Both the position numbers and the translations under genes were made by a program. Positions 1-12,900 of a stretch of 64,000 nucleotides of DNA are shown in pieces. Within the stretch, counting starts at the first letter, position 1. The number at the start of each line of letters is the position of its first letter. The notes beneath the pieces were generated by a model that saw only the letters and a program-made list of their open reading frames with translations, did not search any database and was not told the DNA's origin. The stretch is from Reticulascus tulasneorum (Eukaryota > Ascomycota > Sordariomycetes > Glomerellales > Reticulascaceae). Where the stretch lies: positions 2,418,001 to 2,482,000 of the forward strand of contig LSAX01000007.1 of NCBI GenBank assembly GCA_001557505.1, written 5' to 3'.

Positions 1-46
1 GGTCGGCTGTGCGGAAAAACCCAAAGCTCAAAACCTGCAGGGCTGC

Positions 47-1162
47 TCACAGGATGACACATCGATGGCCATCTGCTCGCTTTCTTCGTCTCCGCTTCCG
101 CTTAGCGAAGCCAGCGAGCCCGCCATCCTTCTCATCGTCATCGGCGAGGTGATCCATACCATTGGGCAGGTCCTTGTACATGTCGTCCTTTCGGAGCAAC
201 TGCCTGCAGATGTCGATGAAGACGGCATCAACGTTTGCTGAGTCAAGTCAATATCAAAGCAAAGGGCGCGGTCGTGGGGAAAGGTGCGACTCACTCCTCG
301 TTCTGGCGCTCGTCTCATAGTATGGAGCACCCCAGAGTTGAGAGCACGCAAAGGCCTTTTGTCTTGGCACCGCTCGTTGCTCCTCGAGGTCGGCTTTGTT
401 TCCGACGATGACGATGGGCACGTTCTCGTCGTCTTTGATGCGAGTGATCTCCTCCCGCAACATCTCGATCTCATTCATAGACGAGCCGGAGGTGATGCTG
501 AACACCAAAATGAAACCTTGGCCGGATTTCATATACAGGTCCCGCATAGCAACTAGATGCGTGTTAGGACACAGCTGATTGGCGGTGAGAGCGTTACGGG
601 GGATACGTACCAAATTGTTCTGTTCCGGCAGTGTCCAGGCTGATGAAACATGTTAGGAACGGTGCCCGATAGTGGTGCAAGGAAAAATACTGGTCATCAC
701 TTACATTTCCAAAACTACTTGGCGTCCCTGTTTGGGTCCTGTTAGTTACTGGACTGGATGGGGGGCCGTTTATCAGATTGACTTACATCAACCTGGAGCT
801 GGGTCCGGTAGGTGTCCTCGATGGTCGGATCATAGCTCTCAATCCATTCATTGTGGACAAACTGAGCTGTTGCGGAACATTGTTAGACGCGCAATTCATT
901 CAATTGGGTCCAACCCGCTTGAAAGGAAATGCTCACCAGTCAGACAGCTCTTGCCGACACCACCTGGGATCCAAAGTCAGCAGACATTCCACGTGACGTC
1001 AGGGGGTTTGCGGTCTTGGCAAGAAACACGTACCAGCACCCAAGACAACGACATGAAGCTCTCGACTAGGGAGAAGTCAGTCTCGGAGGCCATAGAACAA
1101 AGGGGTCATGCGCGCGACAGTAAAGTATACCAGGATTGATGATGTTTGTGTCGTGAAGCCAT
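47..1162 (-). CDS. rsr1: Rap/Rsr1 (Krev-1)-type Ras-family small GTPase
   Basis: Eight exons on the minus strand: 1162-1131, 1065-1034, 963-937, 866-787, 727-705, 639-611, 552-295, 237-47. They sum to 672 nt, or 223 aa. Visible motifs are the P-loop GAGGVGKS (about residues 20-27), the switch I effector loop YDPTIEDTY (42-50), DTAGTEQF (67-74), NKAD (126-129) and TSA (155-157). Threonine stands where Ras has Gln61, which is characteristic of Rap/Rsr1. The tail has a run of Lys/Arg followed by CVIL, a CaaX box ending in Leu, which predicts geranylgeranylation and plasma-membrane anchoring. In fungi this family marks polarity and bud or hyphal growth sites upstream of Cdc42. The first exon (MASRHKHHQSC) is the least certain: its donor GTATAC is weak, though the intron has a good CTGAC branch site and a CTAG acceptor. 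The other junctions are well supported by family conservation. Confidence 0.9.
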
Positions 1163-2746
1163 TGTGTCGAGGGAGTCGTCCGCATGCTCCACCAAGGGCT
1201 GAGTGCAAGTAGATCCGAGTGAGCGAACGAGCGGGCGGTGGGGTGGCCCGTAGAGCGAGTGAGTGAATGGGGTAACTGGCCGACGTTGGGCGCAGAGACT
1301 GTCCAGGCGTCGTCGACTGGCTTTGGGCTGATAATTCTCCGAGTCCAAAGTGGAATGAATGGAATGTAGGTCCCCGAATGCTTCAAGGCAGTCTACCGTG
1401 CGGAACGGGGTGCTGAACGTACGTGGGGATGGAAGACGGACGTCATGCGGCAGGGAGTCTTATTGTAAGGCAGGTATATCAGAAGCCGGAGAAGCGAAGT
1501 AGATGAAAGAAAACAAGAGGGGTTCGTCTCCTGAGATAGCACTTCCTCTGCGTGTTTTGCCCGCGTTTGCGAATGAGAGTGAGAGAGAAGCAAATCAAAG
1601 TCGGAATGCAGTAGCAGCAGTAGGGGTTTTTTTTTTCTTCGTTTGATTGATGTTTCCTTGGAAAAGGGCGGGGGTGCGGAATTGTTTTCCTTTTTCTGGA
1701 AGGGAAAAAAAAGGGAAAAAAAGAAAAGAAAAAAAAAAGGTATGGGACTTTGATCTTGGTGAGACCAGGCCTAAGTTGGCGTGGAAGAGGGGGTTGGCGT
1801 TTTTTTGATGCGCTGGAACGGAGAGGGGGAAGAACCCGACAGGACAGTGACGAATGGGCCTTGCAGGGCAAAATAGAGTGCCAAAATGACAGCCCAAGGC
1901 CCGGGATGGGGAGGGGGCTTTAGTGGTCGCTTTCCAAGTTCAGGGCCGGGGGCCAGTAATAACCTATTGGCAGGGTTTCCTTCTCGAGGGAGTGGGGGGC
2001 TGCTACCTCAAGCAATGAAACCCAGGTTACGACGTAAAGGTAAGTCAGGTACGGACTATAACTCAGGGTACTTGGTAGCAGAACCTGAATGATGATGACG
2101 AACTCCTCCAAGCTCTGGACGGGGCTTGGGAATCGGGGGTTTTTTTTTGTTGTGAGACACGCAGCAGCGATCTTTGCAAGCCGTCGCCTTAAGTAGTGTA
2201 GTAGTGCAAGGGCCTGCAGGGTGTTGTTCGTCCTGTTTGGTTTCTTGCGTCTAGTCCCGGTCCTGGGTGGATTTGAATAGCAAGCTCTGAATCGAGAAGA
2301 AGGGACAGAAAAGAAAAGAAAGAAGAGTAAAAAAGGGGATAGGCGATGGTGATCAAGTAACCAGGGGATAGGGCGGACGGGGGGGCAGAGACGAGCGGCG
2401 AGGATGTCCTCTGTTATTTAATGTCCGGACATGACGGGAACTGAGAAGAGTCAAGGAGACGGCGGATCGGTGATGGATCCGCACCGATGGACATGGACAT
2501 GGCATGGCGTGCCACGGCAAGGGCATGACTTGGGCAGGTCACTCATCCCTTCAGCTTCCTGTCTGGGCCCATAGCTGGAACATTCACATAACTAACTACC
2601 TTACACAATCCAACGGAGTACGTGGAGGTGGGATCCATATGCCACATGTCGATGTCAAGACAAAGGCGAAGAGCTGCCCCGAATCCATTGCGCCACTGCC
2701 GGTTATCCCTCCTCGATTCTCCCCCTAGCCAGAACCGTCCAACATT

Positions 2747-2762
2747 GGGGGGGGGGGGGGGG
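2747..2762. repeat. G16 homopolymer
   Basis: Sixteen consecutive G on the plus strand in intergenic sequence, followed by GAGAGAG. Confidence 0.95.
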
Positions 2763-5700
2763 AGAGAGCATGACGAAACGAAAGAAAGAAAGGGCAGAAA
2801 AAGTATGGAGAAGAAGGCAACGCGCCGCCGCCCCTTTCCGTAGTCAAAAGTGATGGATGATGCTAACCAAGTAAAACTAGAACGCGATGCTGCATGTTGT
2901 AAGCCCCCCCTCCCTTTCCCACTTCCCCCCCGTCAAGCATTCATCAACGCCTAGGTACGCCCAAGTACGTATGTAGACAGGGCCAAAGTGGGTTGGGTTA
3001 TTAGGTCCCCAGACAGGCGTGCGTGGTTTTACAAGGCGAGTCAGGGTTGCAATGTCGGCGATGCTCTGGGGGGGGACTGGACTAATCAAGGTACCTGACG
3101 AAGTACGTGGGTTTAGTCGAGAAGTTAGTGAGGTTCCACACCCTACCTAGGCTAAGTTACCCCCATTCAGGTAGGCCGGGTCCCCGGGGCTCTGGGTAGG
3201 CCACCCCACCGAATGATAATCGCCCGGACGGCCCACCTTACAGGGACCAATGCTACTATATCTCCGGGGCGTAGCGGTACGGTGCCTTGCGTTGCCTAAG
3301 GTATGTATGTATGCGCGCGCTCGCAATGGGGTCACTTCATTCTTTTTTCCCCACTGCTGCTGCTGCATGGAAGCTATGTGGTACCGTACTCCTGCCTTGG
3401 CTAGTGATGATACAAAAGGTTCAAGGTTCAGCTTGACCGAGTGGCCCAGGACGGGGCGAAGCTGCCCTCAGGCGGGCCAAAACGGCCGCTTGGCTTTTTA
3501 TCGCTCGAGATATATACGTCAGGTTCAAGGTTTCCATTTCTGTGCCCCGAGCAGGCCAGCCTGTTGCGAGAGGAGAGGGGGGGAGCAATGAACGGTTCGA
3601 GGGATTGATCGGCACAGTCTTTTTTTTCGTGTCGTCGTCCCCCCCCCCCAAGCCCTGCATCAACTACGAAGTGCCTAGCTATGATTCGAGCCAAAAACAA
3701 CCTATCTAAACTAGGCACATATGTGCGTAAGCCCAACGCTTGCCATCTTGCGTTGGTTCGGCCGTATCGTACGGGTTAGCATGGTCCCTTGCTTTTTGGG
3801 GGGCACGACAGGGTGAGCAGTGCCTGTTCGTAGCCTCAACAGGGAGCAATACACTTTTAGCAACTCTCTTCTCACTCGTCGACTGCTACGCACGGAGTGC
3901 CGTGCGTAGTTACCGTGCCTCGTCCATTGGGCGAGGTCTTGGGGTTTGTCAGTCAGTCCCATGTCGACTAAACTTCCATCTTATCGCAATTCCCTGAGAC
4001 TAATACTGTATCTATCTATGGATGGAGGTCAGGATTGAATTCCTGTCTGGTCAATCCGCACTACCGACATGAGTTACTACGTAGTTCTCACTCGCTGACT
4101 CCCCTAAGCATTAAACATCTGACACGAACCTAACAGACTCTCTGCTCCCCTCCTTCTTACTTCTCTCTGTTTGTCGCTCCAGCGTTAGGTAAGTATACTT
4201 CCCATGACCGAGCATGATCGTAAAACCTCCCTCCCCTTTTCACCCCTCGTTCTACCAGAGCCCATTTCATTGCCCAGCTTCGCCAACGACATTCAGGGTC
4301 CCTAGCTCGACCGGTCTGGTGGGATTTGCGAGAACCCGCAAGGTCTTCCATTCCTCATTCTAGCGTCCTTTTTCCCTGGGTCTTAGTTTCAATGGGGCCA
4401 AGGAATTTGGAGGAACCAATTTCCCTTTGTCTCATGCCATCCGATTGGCATTTTTTCCCAACGCCGCCATGACGTCGACTTACACGGGGCTAAACCAAAC
4501 TAGCCCATATCTCCCATCAACCCAATCCTAGCGCAAAGCCCGGGTTTGCACCCCTCGGTCCGTGCGGCGAACGATCGTCCGTAGCTTCGATTGGTTCCGG
4601 GGCTTTGGGTTCTCGAAAGCACCCGTGAGCCTTTACCTCCTATCTCGCGTGCTTGCCCGTCGGACAGCACCCGACCGTCGCATCCTGCTCGGTTCGTTTT
4701 CTAGAGCGGTTTGTCAAGCGCAGCCGATGCCTAACTAAACGCTCCATTGTTGGGGTACCATTTCTCTTGTCCCTGACCCCGTCGCACCCGACACGGGAGA
4801 CGCGGCTCATGGTGGTGGTTGGTGGACGGAACCTGACCGGTCGTCCCCGTACAGCATCTCGATGTGACATTCATATGCGTCTCAGCACTGGCCAATTCCC
4901 CTTTCCAGCATAGCTTGCGAGTGTTCCTTCGCCCTCGGCTCGTGCCATCGAGTAAATCTACGACTCCGGCTTTTGACGACATGACGCTCTTGGCAACTCT
5001 CGACCTCTGGCCGAGCATCTCTGCCAAGCCCCCCGGCCATGAGCCGCGCGCTGCCTTTGCCCTGAGCTAGCCTTCAGGGCGATCTCACTTAAACCACGTG
5101 GTGGTCAAGACGAACTGGGTGAGATGGGCCGTTTGGGTTTCAGACTTCTTTTTTTTTTAAAAAACTTTCTGCGTCTCCCACCATCTTGGTTCTCACCTGA
5201 AAAAGGGGGGTCTGATGTGGTCTTACGAGTCGACCTGTCGAACACTTGTCGTGGGCAAGGTTTGCATCGCCTTCTCTAGCGTGGTTGACATGCCGCTGGT
5301 GATCTCTCAAGATACGCGCACCACTCCTAATCGAGGTCGAGGATGAAGCTAGTAGAGTCAAGCGCCTCATATGGACGAACAGTTCATCTAGCCTTTCTAC
5401 TTCCGGCGAAACAACGAAGCTTCATTGTCGTCGCGACGCAATTTCCACATTGCGTCCCATGGCTCTGGATCGTCTCCACCGCACTTGCGTCATTCCAACG
5501 CCGGCTAGAACGCTATTCTCGCCGTAGAAACTTCTTTTTTTCATCGTCCCTGACCAGCGTCTGCTAGCCAGCCGCCGATTCGTGGCATCGGGAAGACTCC
5601 ACGGTCATCTCGGGCCAAGAGGCCCCAAACTACGAGTAAGTTTACCAGCTATTGCATACTTGGGCAACTCAGTTGCCACAGGATTACGCCCGTCCGAATA

Positions 5701-7264
5701 CCAAGCCTCTTGTTCGATTCTTTGTGATATCGAGTTGCCCCTGGTCCTCCCTGGTCTTAGCTCCAAGTGGAAGCTAGCATTCTCACAACGATTAGAAGAG
5801 TTCCAACTCCGCTCCAACTCCGCAGACTTAAGCATTACTAAGTGGTGTCTTGTCCATCAGCTGCGGTTGCCTCAGCCTTGGCGTGCACTATCTAGGCGGT
5901 CTTGAGAATGTGGTTACGGCAATGCCGGGGGACGAACTCACGAGAACGACATTCGTGACATTCCCACTTAGTTGGGCAAAGACCCGATCTCGGCCATAAA
6001 CTGTGTTTGCTTCCGGCCCTGATTGCTGTCGTGTGTGGTCATGGGCAAACCCACTGGCCTACAGCTTCATCCATGAGGTCGATCAGCCACGGAGCTACAG
6101 TTGGGGGGGAAATCTTCAGCTACGACACATCCACTCTACCTAGCATGTCGATCACCATGAGCAAACGCCTTCACACTTTGGCATTCATGCCATTGGGGGT
6201 GACACAAGGCAGCACCTAGCGTCGTGACACCTCACCACCCCAGGGCATTGGCCAACCCTACAAAAGCACCACGCTAGCAAGGCAGTTCGTCCGCGTCGTC
6301 CCACCTCGGGGAAGACATCCCCGTATGCCAGCTAGGTGGCTGGTGTGCCACGGCTATCGTCCCCGCATGCGCAGGGTAGCATCAAGCGCAAAGCCCGGAC
6401 GACCGTCCAGGACCAGGGTGGGTTGTAGGACTCGGGACGAGAAATGCGGCTACAATTCTCTGCTGCAGGTCTCCACGCACCGCCGATCTAGGGCTGGGCC
6501 TCTTACGTGCCCGCGCTGACAGGGCGGAGAGGGGGACGGGGCGTTCGTACGTGTCACCTACGAAAACGCCATGTGACTTGCAGGTCCGGATGCCACGGAC
6601 TGTCGCGCATCGGCCGCAGTAGCGTTGTCGAATACGAACCAGGGAGCACGACATCGGCTGGCCGGCTGTAACTACGAAGAGCTTTACTCCGTGGCCCATC
6701 ACGAACTGTGTTGCAGTGTGGAGGAGAACGTAGTATCGAGATGTACCCAGACATCTCCGCAAGGGTAGCTTGCTTTGTGGACTGATAGTGACCCGGTTGG
6801 AGATGTACCAAGATGTATCCCTACACTGACATGTTTGACGTTCCCGTAGGGCAGACCCATCTCCATAGCCCAGCACGGCCCACAAGCTAACAGGCGCCGC
6901 CGACGACATCCCAAGAGGGAAAAGAAGGATGGGTCAGGTAAGGCATCTCTTCCAATCCCAGGGGCACAGGACCTGGCGCCTATGTAAACCTCCTGCCTGA
7001 CAAGACGTACCCCTCGCACACGTCGCATCCCTCACGTATATTGGGACTACGTGGAGGATCTGCCTGAATTCAACCCCGTCGAGTCCGCAAGCTCTCCATC
7101 GCCTGAATTTAGCTCCGCCTTGTAGACCTGTCAGACCCCCAAGAGGCCCACCTCCTCCCGAGAGGGCTCTGCGCTTTGACGACCCTTGCGGCGAGCGTCA
7201 AGAATGTTGCCACCCAGGTTTCCCGTAACTGCCTCCGCAACAAGTCCATGATGATCCACGAGTT

Positions 7265-7287
7265 GGGGGGGGGGGGGGGGGGGGGGG
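7265..7287. repeat. G23 homopolymer
   Basis: Twenty-three consecutive G on the plus strand, about 160 bp beyond the stop codon of the dehydrogenase gene. Its exact length is prone to sequencing error. Confidence 0.9.
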
Positions 7288-7451
7288 TGCCGATGTCATA
7301 TGCACTGGACTCATCAAGCCTTGGCAAAGTGTTGCATGATTATATCTTCCTTCCGGTATCTAGATATCTATGAATTTATCTCTAAGCTTATCTACGGGAT
7401 GTGAGCCTCGTCTCCCCGGGACCACTGCATATCTCAAGCAGTTACATGACC

Positions 7452-8504
7452 CTATCTCCTGAAGGTGATGCGCACCAGATCCCTCGCCCACCCAATCCAC
7501 CCCCTGCCCCGTTCAACCGCATTCAGGATCCCTATCCAGCGCCACACGAACGTCTCGGCGGTGACGTAATCCTCAGCGTAGCACTCCCAGATCCCCATGC
7601 CGTCCTTCGTCAGCTTCGCGTTTCCCGCTCCATCCTCCGAAACCCTAGGCCCAACGACCAGCGCCCTGCCGACGATGGCCGCATCTGCAACCAGCCTCGT
7701 GGCGGCATCGATCACGTCGTCGAACCCGCCGGGGCCGGCGCTCCCGGCGAGCAGAACCGCCTCCGCGGCGGCGGGCAGCATGTTGGAGCCGCCGATGAAG
7801 TAGGGCGCCAGCATGTTGACGCGGATGCCGTGCTGCCAGGCCGTGCCGCGGAGGGCGCGGAAGAGCCCCGTCACGGCGTGCTTGGACATGCAGTACTGAG
7901 CCTGGCCGGGGAAGGGCATGAGGCCGGACACGGAGCCCATGAGGAGCAGGCAGCGGTCGCGGGCAGGGGAGGCGGCGGAAGGAGCCGGTTTGTTGCGGGC
8001 GAGCCAGAAGAGGGCAAGATGGGCAGTGTATGCCAACCCGGTAGTGTTGACATCCAGAATCCTCGTGTCCGGTCTCGGCGGCGCGTCAGGGTTCGCCGCA
8101 TCCGCCTTGGGATCCTCGAAGATGAAGGCATTCTTGCCGTCGATGAAGCCTGCGTTCGCGACCACGACGTCAATGCCGCCATGCGGGGAGAGCCTCGAAG
8201 CGGCAGTGAAGAACGCAGCCTGCGAGTCCCAGTCCGTCACATCGCAGTGCACGAAATGGTGGCTCCCCTTTGGAAATTTGGACCGCAGGTCGGCGACCAG
8301 CTCCTCGCCGGCTGCGTCGTTGATGTCGCCGATGGCGAGGTGGGCGCCGTTGGCGGCCCAATGCCGGGCGAAGAGGGCGCCAAGCCCCGTGGCCCCGCCC
8401 GTGATAAGGATTGTCTTCCCGGAGAGGCTGGATGGGTCGTAGGATGCGGTTGTGTCGATTGGGGGTGAGAGGCGTGTGGCTCGGGTCAGATTGTGGTAGG
8501 CCAT
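7452..8504 (-). CDS. Short-chain dehydrogenase/reductase (classical SDR, NAD(H)-type)
   Basis: Intronless, 350 aa from the ATG at 8504, which has a good context (ATCATGG). The longer frame to 8537 begins with TTG, so it is not used. Rossmann signature TGGATGLG at residues 35-42. The Asp after strand beta-2 (residue 60) favours NAD over NADP. NAG is at 117-119, and the catalytic tetrad is Asn153, Ser191, Tyr204 and Lys208 (YCMSK). The layout resembles fungal 15-hydroxyprostaglandin-dehydrogenase-like SDRs, but the substrate cannot be read from sequence. The C-terminus is longer than the roughly 250-residue core. The gene is isolated: 6.3 kb gene-free on one side and 9.3 kb on the other, so context gives no pathway. 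Third codon positions are strongly G/C-rich, and it is rich in Ala and Gly. Confidence 0.9.
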   Translation of the reverse strand: MAYHNLTRATRLSPPIDTTASYDPSSLSGKTILITGGATGLGALFARHWAANGAHLAIGDINDAAGEELVADLRSKFPKGSHHFVHCDVTDWDSQAAFFTAASRLSPHGGIDVVVANAGFIDGKNAFIFEDPKADAANPDAPPRPDTRILDVNTTGLAYTAHLALFWLARNKPAPSAASPARDRCLLLMGSVSGLMPFPGQAQYCMSKHAVTGLFRALRGTAWQHGIRVNMLAPYFIGGSNMLPAAAEAVLLAGSAGPGGFDDVIDAATRLVADAAIVGRALVVGPRVSEDGAGNAKLTKDGMGIWECYAEDYVTAETFVWRWIGILNAVERGRGWIGWARDLVRITFRR

Positions 8505-9977
8505 GATGGAGTAGGGAAAAAAGGCGGGAGGGGTCAATGGTCAAAGCTAGGCAGACCTATAAATTGGCTCCTCCGGCCGCTGCAACGCTGGCCTGCACTG
8601 ATAGGCCTTTAGTGATCTAGCAACGCCAATATTGAGGACAAATTCGGTATGTTTTTTCTCGTTTGAAAATCTAGATGCAGATTCGTCTAATATTGGCTGT
8701 CCTGCGCCGCACGGCAGCGGAGACAAAGGCGGCCCTGGCCATGCACGGCTAACAGGGCGGAGTAATAACCGCTATCCCTGCCTCTTCTCGCAAGCCCGAC
8801 ACCTAGTGTAGGTTTTGGCGAGATGCGATCTGATATTAAGAGTAAGCAATGTATCCAGAGACAGCGCATGCCAGCTTGCTGGGGGTGTGTGTACTGGGTA
8901 TCATCACTACGCAGCCAAGAAAACAGTCAAATACGGTGTATCGGAAAACTGTGTGCTTCAACCAAGCACACGGACGGTTTACCCGGGTACCACCAAATCG
9001 CTTGGAAGACACAATATATGAAGTACAGTTTAGAAACCCAAAGAAATCCTTCGCAATGGGACGATGAGAATCGCAACGAGTGCTGCAGTAGATGGGACTC
9101 CACATATCCACAAAACCCGGCCGGAGTGGTCGTCGTTACACGGCAGAGCGGCCATGACGCTCAATCACCATCGATTGGGTCCACGTCCGACGGAGTGGTG
9201 TGGACTCGTCACCGAACCGCCGTAAATGCGCCCAGTAACATTCGAGGACATGGACGAGCCACAGCGCCTAGCCAGGCCAGATCGCGGTGTTGTCAATCCT
9301 CCACCGGCCCCTCATGGCGGATTCCCGCGCCCCGCTGGTTACGTGCTTTTCTGTCTTGGAAATACTTCCCTCGCTGGCATATATTGAAGGCAGAGGAGTG
9401 CAGCTAGCTTCACGCAGCAAGGAAGTTTACGCAGCCCAGGGCATGCGCCATTCCGAGCCGAACATGTGACCCGAATCCGACGCAGGTCAAACATGCGATA
9501 TCGGCCCAATACTTAATATGTACTTTCTTACTCAGCTCGACAATCAATTCTAGGCCCTCTAGAAAGACCGTGGACGAGGGGGGTTAACCTGCCGCCCGTT
9601 CTGCCGGCCTGCATTTGTTGGGACAGGATGATCGACGGCCGCCATGTTTCGCTTCTGTCGGCATGCCGCCCTCCAGCACCACGGTGATCCAAAATTGGGG
9701 GTTGCGAGGAAGGATTTGGTTTCGGACGACCGCGGTGCGAAAAATGCCTGCATGGTCGCATGAATGAATGAGCGATTGACGAGGGGGGGTCGTGTTCTCG
9801 AAGCGTTTTCAAAAAAGACGTGGGAGCTTGGCAGATTTGGGGGTCATGTAGCATCTTGTGGCATGGGTGACGGTGGTGGTCTGGTGAATTCCTGAAGCGG
9901 AACTCTGCATTGTCTTTGTTTCAAGGGTTCTCGACCTTTTTTTTTTTTTTTAGTCCAGGAACACGATCAAAGGCGAA

Positions 9978-9992
9978 GGGGGGGGGGGGGGG
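9978..9992. repeat. G15 homopolymer
   Basis: Fifteen consecutive G on the plus strand, shortly after a run of about 14 T (9938-9951). Confidence 0.9.
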
Positions 9993-12900
9993 TGGCCATC
10001 AGGACATGGGCTGTTTTCCAGACCCCTTCCAGGAATAACCGACTCGAATCAACGAGACAAAGAAAGCCCACTAGGTGACGTGCTGAGTACCCGGATCTAT
10101 CAAACTTTGGAAGCGCCGGTTCGTCACAGTGGGCGGTTGAACATGAAGTCATGCGACCAGCCCCAGATGGCTTCGCTCCCTTTTCCCCGGACCCCGCTAG
10201 CAAACGGCGGCATCGTCCCAGATGCGGCCGCCCTGGAGACCATTTTCCCTTCCAGCTCTCCTCCTGGGGGGGTCGTTATGGCATGGATGGACCCGAATCG
10301 TCACACGATAGTCCTTCTGCGCTCTAGGGAAGTCGAGAGTAGCAAGGCGAGAAGTGATGCCAAGACCGGACCGTCGCAACTAAGGGGGACACATGATCAG
10401 CCCAAAACAGGACGTGCTGGGCTTTAGAGCCGAAGAAAAAGAAAGCAATACTGGTCTGGTGCTCTCGGCAGTGAAATCGTGTCTGGGCTTATGTCCACAA
10501 CCTCGCAAACCGAGCGGAAAGACAGGGCTTACCGGCGTAACAAAAGCTCCCGTGATGTGACTATTTAGCGGGGGGGCATGGCAAAAGCGGTGTGATTGAG
10601 GACAACGTGATCCCATAGCCTTCCTCGCGGGCTTGACGGCTCCGCTGGATGAGGCTGAAAATATCCTGGGCACAGAAGGGTCCCTGCGTTTCCCAACATG
10701 AAAAGTGCCTGGCCAGGAGATCAAGACCATGATGATGGACCTCTCTTGGCTGTCTATGTAGGAGGTGCGGCGCCCCGGGGTTCGGCCATTTCTTACTTGC
10801 TGAGATACGCGAATCTCCGGTTTGCTTTATCAATCAGGGACGGGTGGCCAACGAGATGCCACGGGTGAGATGCATGCCTCCTCATGTCCAGCTCTCCCCC
10901 GCGCAGCAACTTGGGTTGGTCCCAGCATGCCACGACAGTCCCGTGAGACGCAGCAATGGGAACCGTCTTGGAAATGTGATTTGCTTGCCCTGCGGAAACG
11001 AACCCAAGCACAGCTCAATCCGCGCTCACAAATCTGGTGACACCTGGGTGGTTCGAATGGGGGAACGATCTCTGTTTCCCCCAATGCCAAGCTTTTGTCC
11101 AGGGCCGCTAGCGTCTTCCAGCGGCCAACAGGCTGGTTGCCGGCGCTCAAAGGATTGGCGGTGGGAGCGAGCACAGACACGGGCATCGCTTTGACAAACT
11201 TGCTTGCCACGCTTGCTTGTTTGCGGATCCATATCGATAGCGACGTACGGAACGGTCGAGGACACACACACTCTCTCTCACACGCACACTCACACCCCTG
11301 ACGCTAGCCAAACGAACATAGCTGTGTATGTGCGATGTAATCCGTACAGTATTGCGAAATAAGTCCTCACACTCATTCTTGCCTGCGATAAGCATGATCC
11401 AATCGATTCTGCCAATTACTACGCGAAGTTGGTATGTGTATGTACCTCCTTCTCTTGAGTGCCCCCGTCATCATGCTGGATATTGCGGCACTGTGTCTAG
11501 AGTGATGACAGATGTCAGAAACGGGATGCGGAGGGCGGGCAGCCCTTTGACGTCTTGTGGTCGTCACTGGCCATGTTTGTCCCCCGAAACTGGGAGTCGT
11601 CATCGGCATCGTCTCGCATGCCTATGCCTCAAGAGATGATGGATAGATCGCTGAAGAATCGACGGCGATGATCCTCGACCCCGAACCATGCCGTGCGATC
11701 CCCATCTCGGAAGCACGACTCCCAGAAAACCTTTTTCGTACGGATCGAGAAGAATACGGCACAAACGGCCTGAGGTGGACTCCTGCTCTTCGGGAAACAG
11801 GAAGACACGGAGGTGAGAGTGTACGGTAGGGCGAGGTATGCGTGTGGGTGCTCGCTGATTGGGATGTAATATGGGGAACTGCATTCATCCCCCTCCTCTC
11901 ACCCCAATGCGGGCACTTCACACCCACACCCCTCACAGACGCGTCCCAAGAGAACATTCAACCCTTGCTCGTTTCAGGGCTCTGCATCCGGAAGTGACTT
12001 ACAAGGGCTGTCGTACAGTAGCGCCATGCACAGAAAATGTGGTAGAGGACGCTGCTTGGCCAATGATATAATCCCCGCAGAATGCACTATCCCATGCACC
12101 TTTGCCGACTTTAACCATCTTGCAACCAGTCAGGCCTGCCTCTTCGCCATTTGGGGACTGGAGGGGGCGGAGCAATCACCTTTCCAATCTCGGTGGTGCA
12201 TCCATGAGCCAGATTGCCCGCCTGATATGAACTGCCTCATTCACACCTCCCCGGGGGGGTTGTCGAGAAAGGGGAGTCGCAAACATATGCCGGACGCCAC
12301 GTTCGCGTTGACGCAGGTTTGGCGTATTCTCATCTCGGAAGAAGAGCCAAGGTACCAAGCCAACAGATCAGGCGGGTTCCTAATCCCTCGCGCATCGAGA
12401 ACAGACACTGTTGTTGCCCACTCTCCGATGCCATTCATCATTCCATGGGTGTAATGGTCCGGCCAAATTTTGGAGACCCCGTACAGGGCTGACGTTTCTG
12501 ACGGTTGCCAAAATGGTAATTATGGGGAGTCCTTCGATGTTCCAGCGTTGTCTCGAGTGACGCCCTAGCACGGTCCATCAAACAAAAAACTCACTTTTCC
12601 TCCAGAAAATATGCCATATGAACAACTGCAATCTGGAGTTGATTAAGATGTCGTAGAAAACGCCATATTGGGTAGCAATGGTTCCTCCAACTTATCTCGA
12701 GGCTGTGTCGAATCTGGGATTGAAGATTGAGGGTACCGTGCCATGCAAGTGTCCATATTTGAACGAGAGGCGGCAGCCCACAGAGTTTCGTTGACAGTGG
12801 AGATGCCGAATCTAGTTGAATGCATCACCCTCGATGTCACAGTATCGAGTCCCAAATGCACCGTACCATAACTGGGTCGTGTTTAAAACGGAACGACCTC

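Larger units (their letters stand above)
1163..7451. other. Gene-free 6.3 kb region upstream of rsr1
   Basis: This holds the rsr1 promoter side and the downstream flank of the dehydrogenase at 7452. I see no convincing gene. The open frames are short and overlapping, lack family motifs and show no plausible splicing. It contains an A/G-rich tract at about 1700-1740, a G16 run (2747-2762), a G23 run (7265-7287), and clusters of GTAC-centred motifs near 2950-3110 and 3290-3310. Some of the first kilobase may be rsr1 5' leader. Confidence 0.6.

Noticed and set aside
6382..6909. 175-codon minus-strand frame
   Set aside because: It has an ATG but no recognisable motif, biased composition, and several overlapping frames of similar quality.
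8505..8537. Upstream extension of the dehydrogenase reading frame
   Set aside because: The extended frame begins with TTG, not ATG. The ATG at 8504 has a good context and leaves the Rossmann motif intact.
11040..11060. Possible tRNA box B (GGTTCGAAT)
   Set aside because: The flanking bases do not form a T-arm stem and no acceptor stem or A box fits. A similar motif near 49889 fails the same way.
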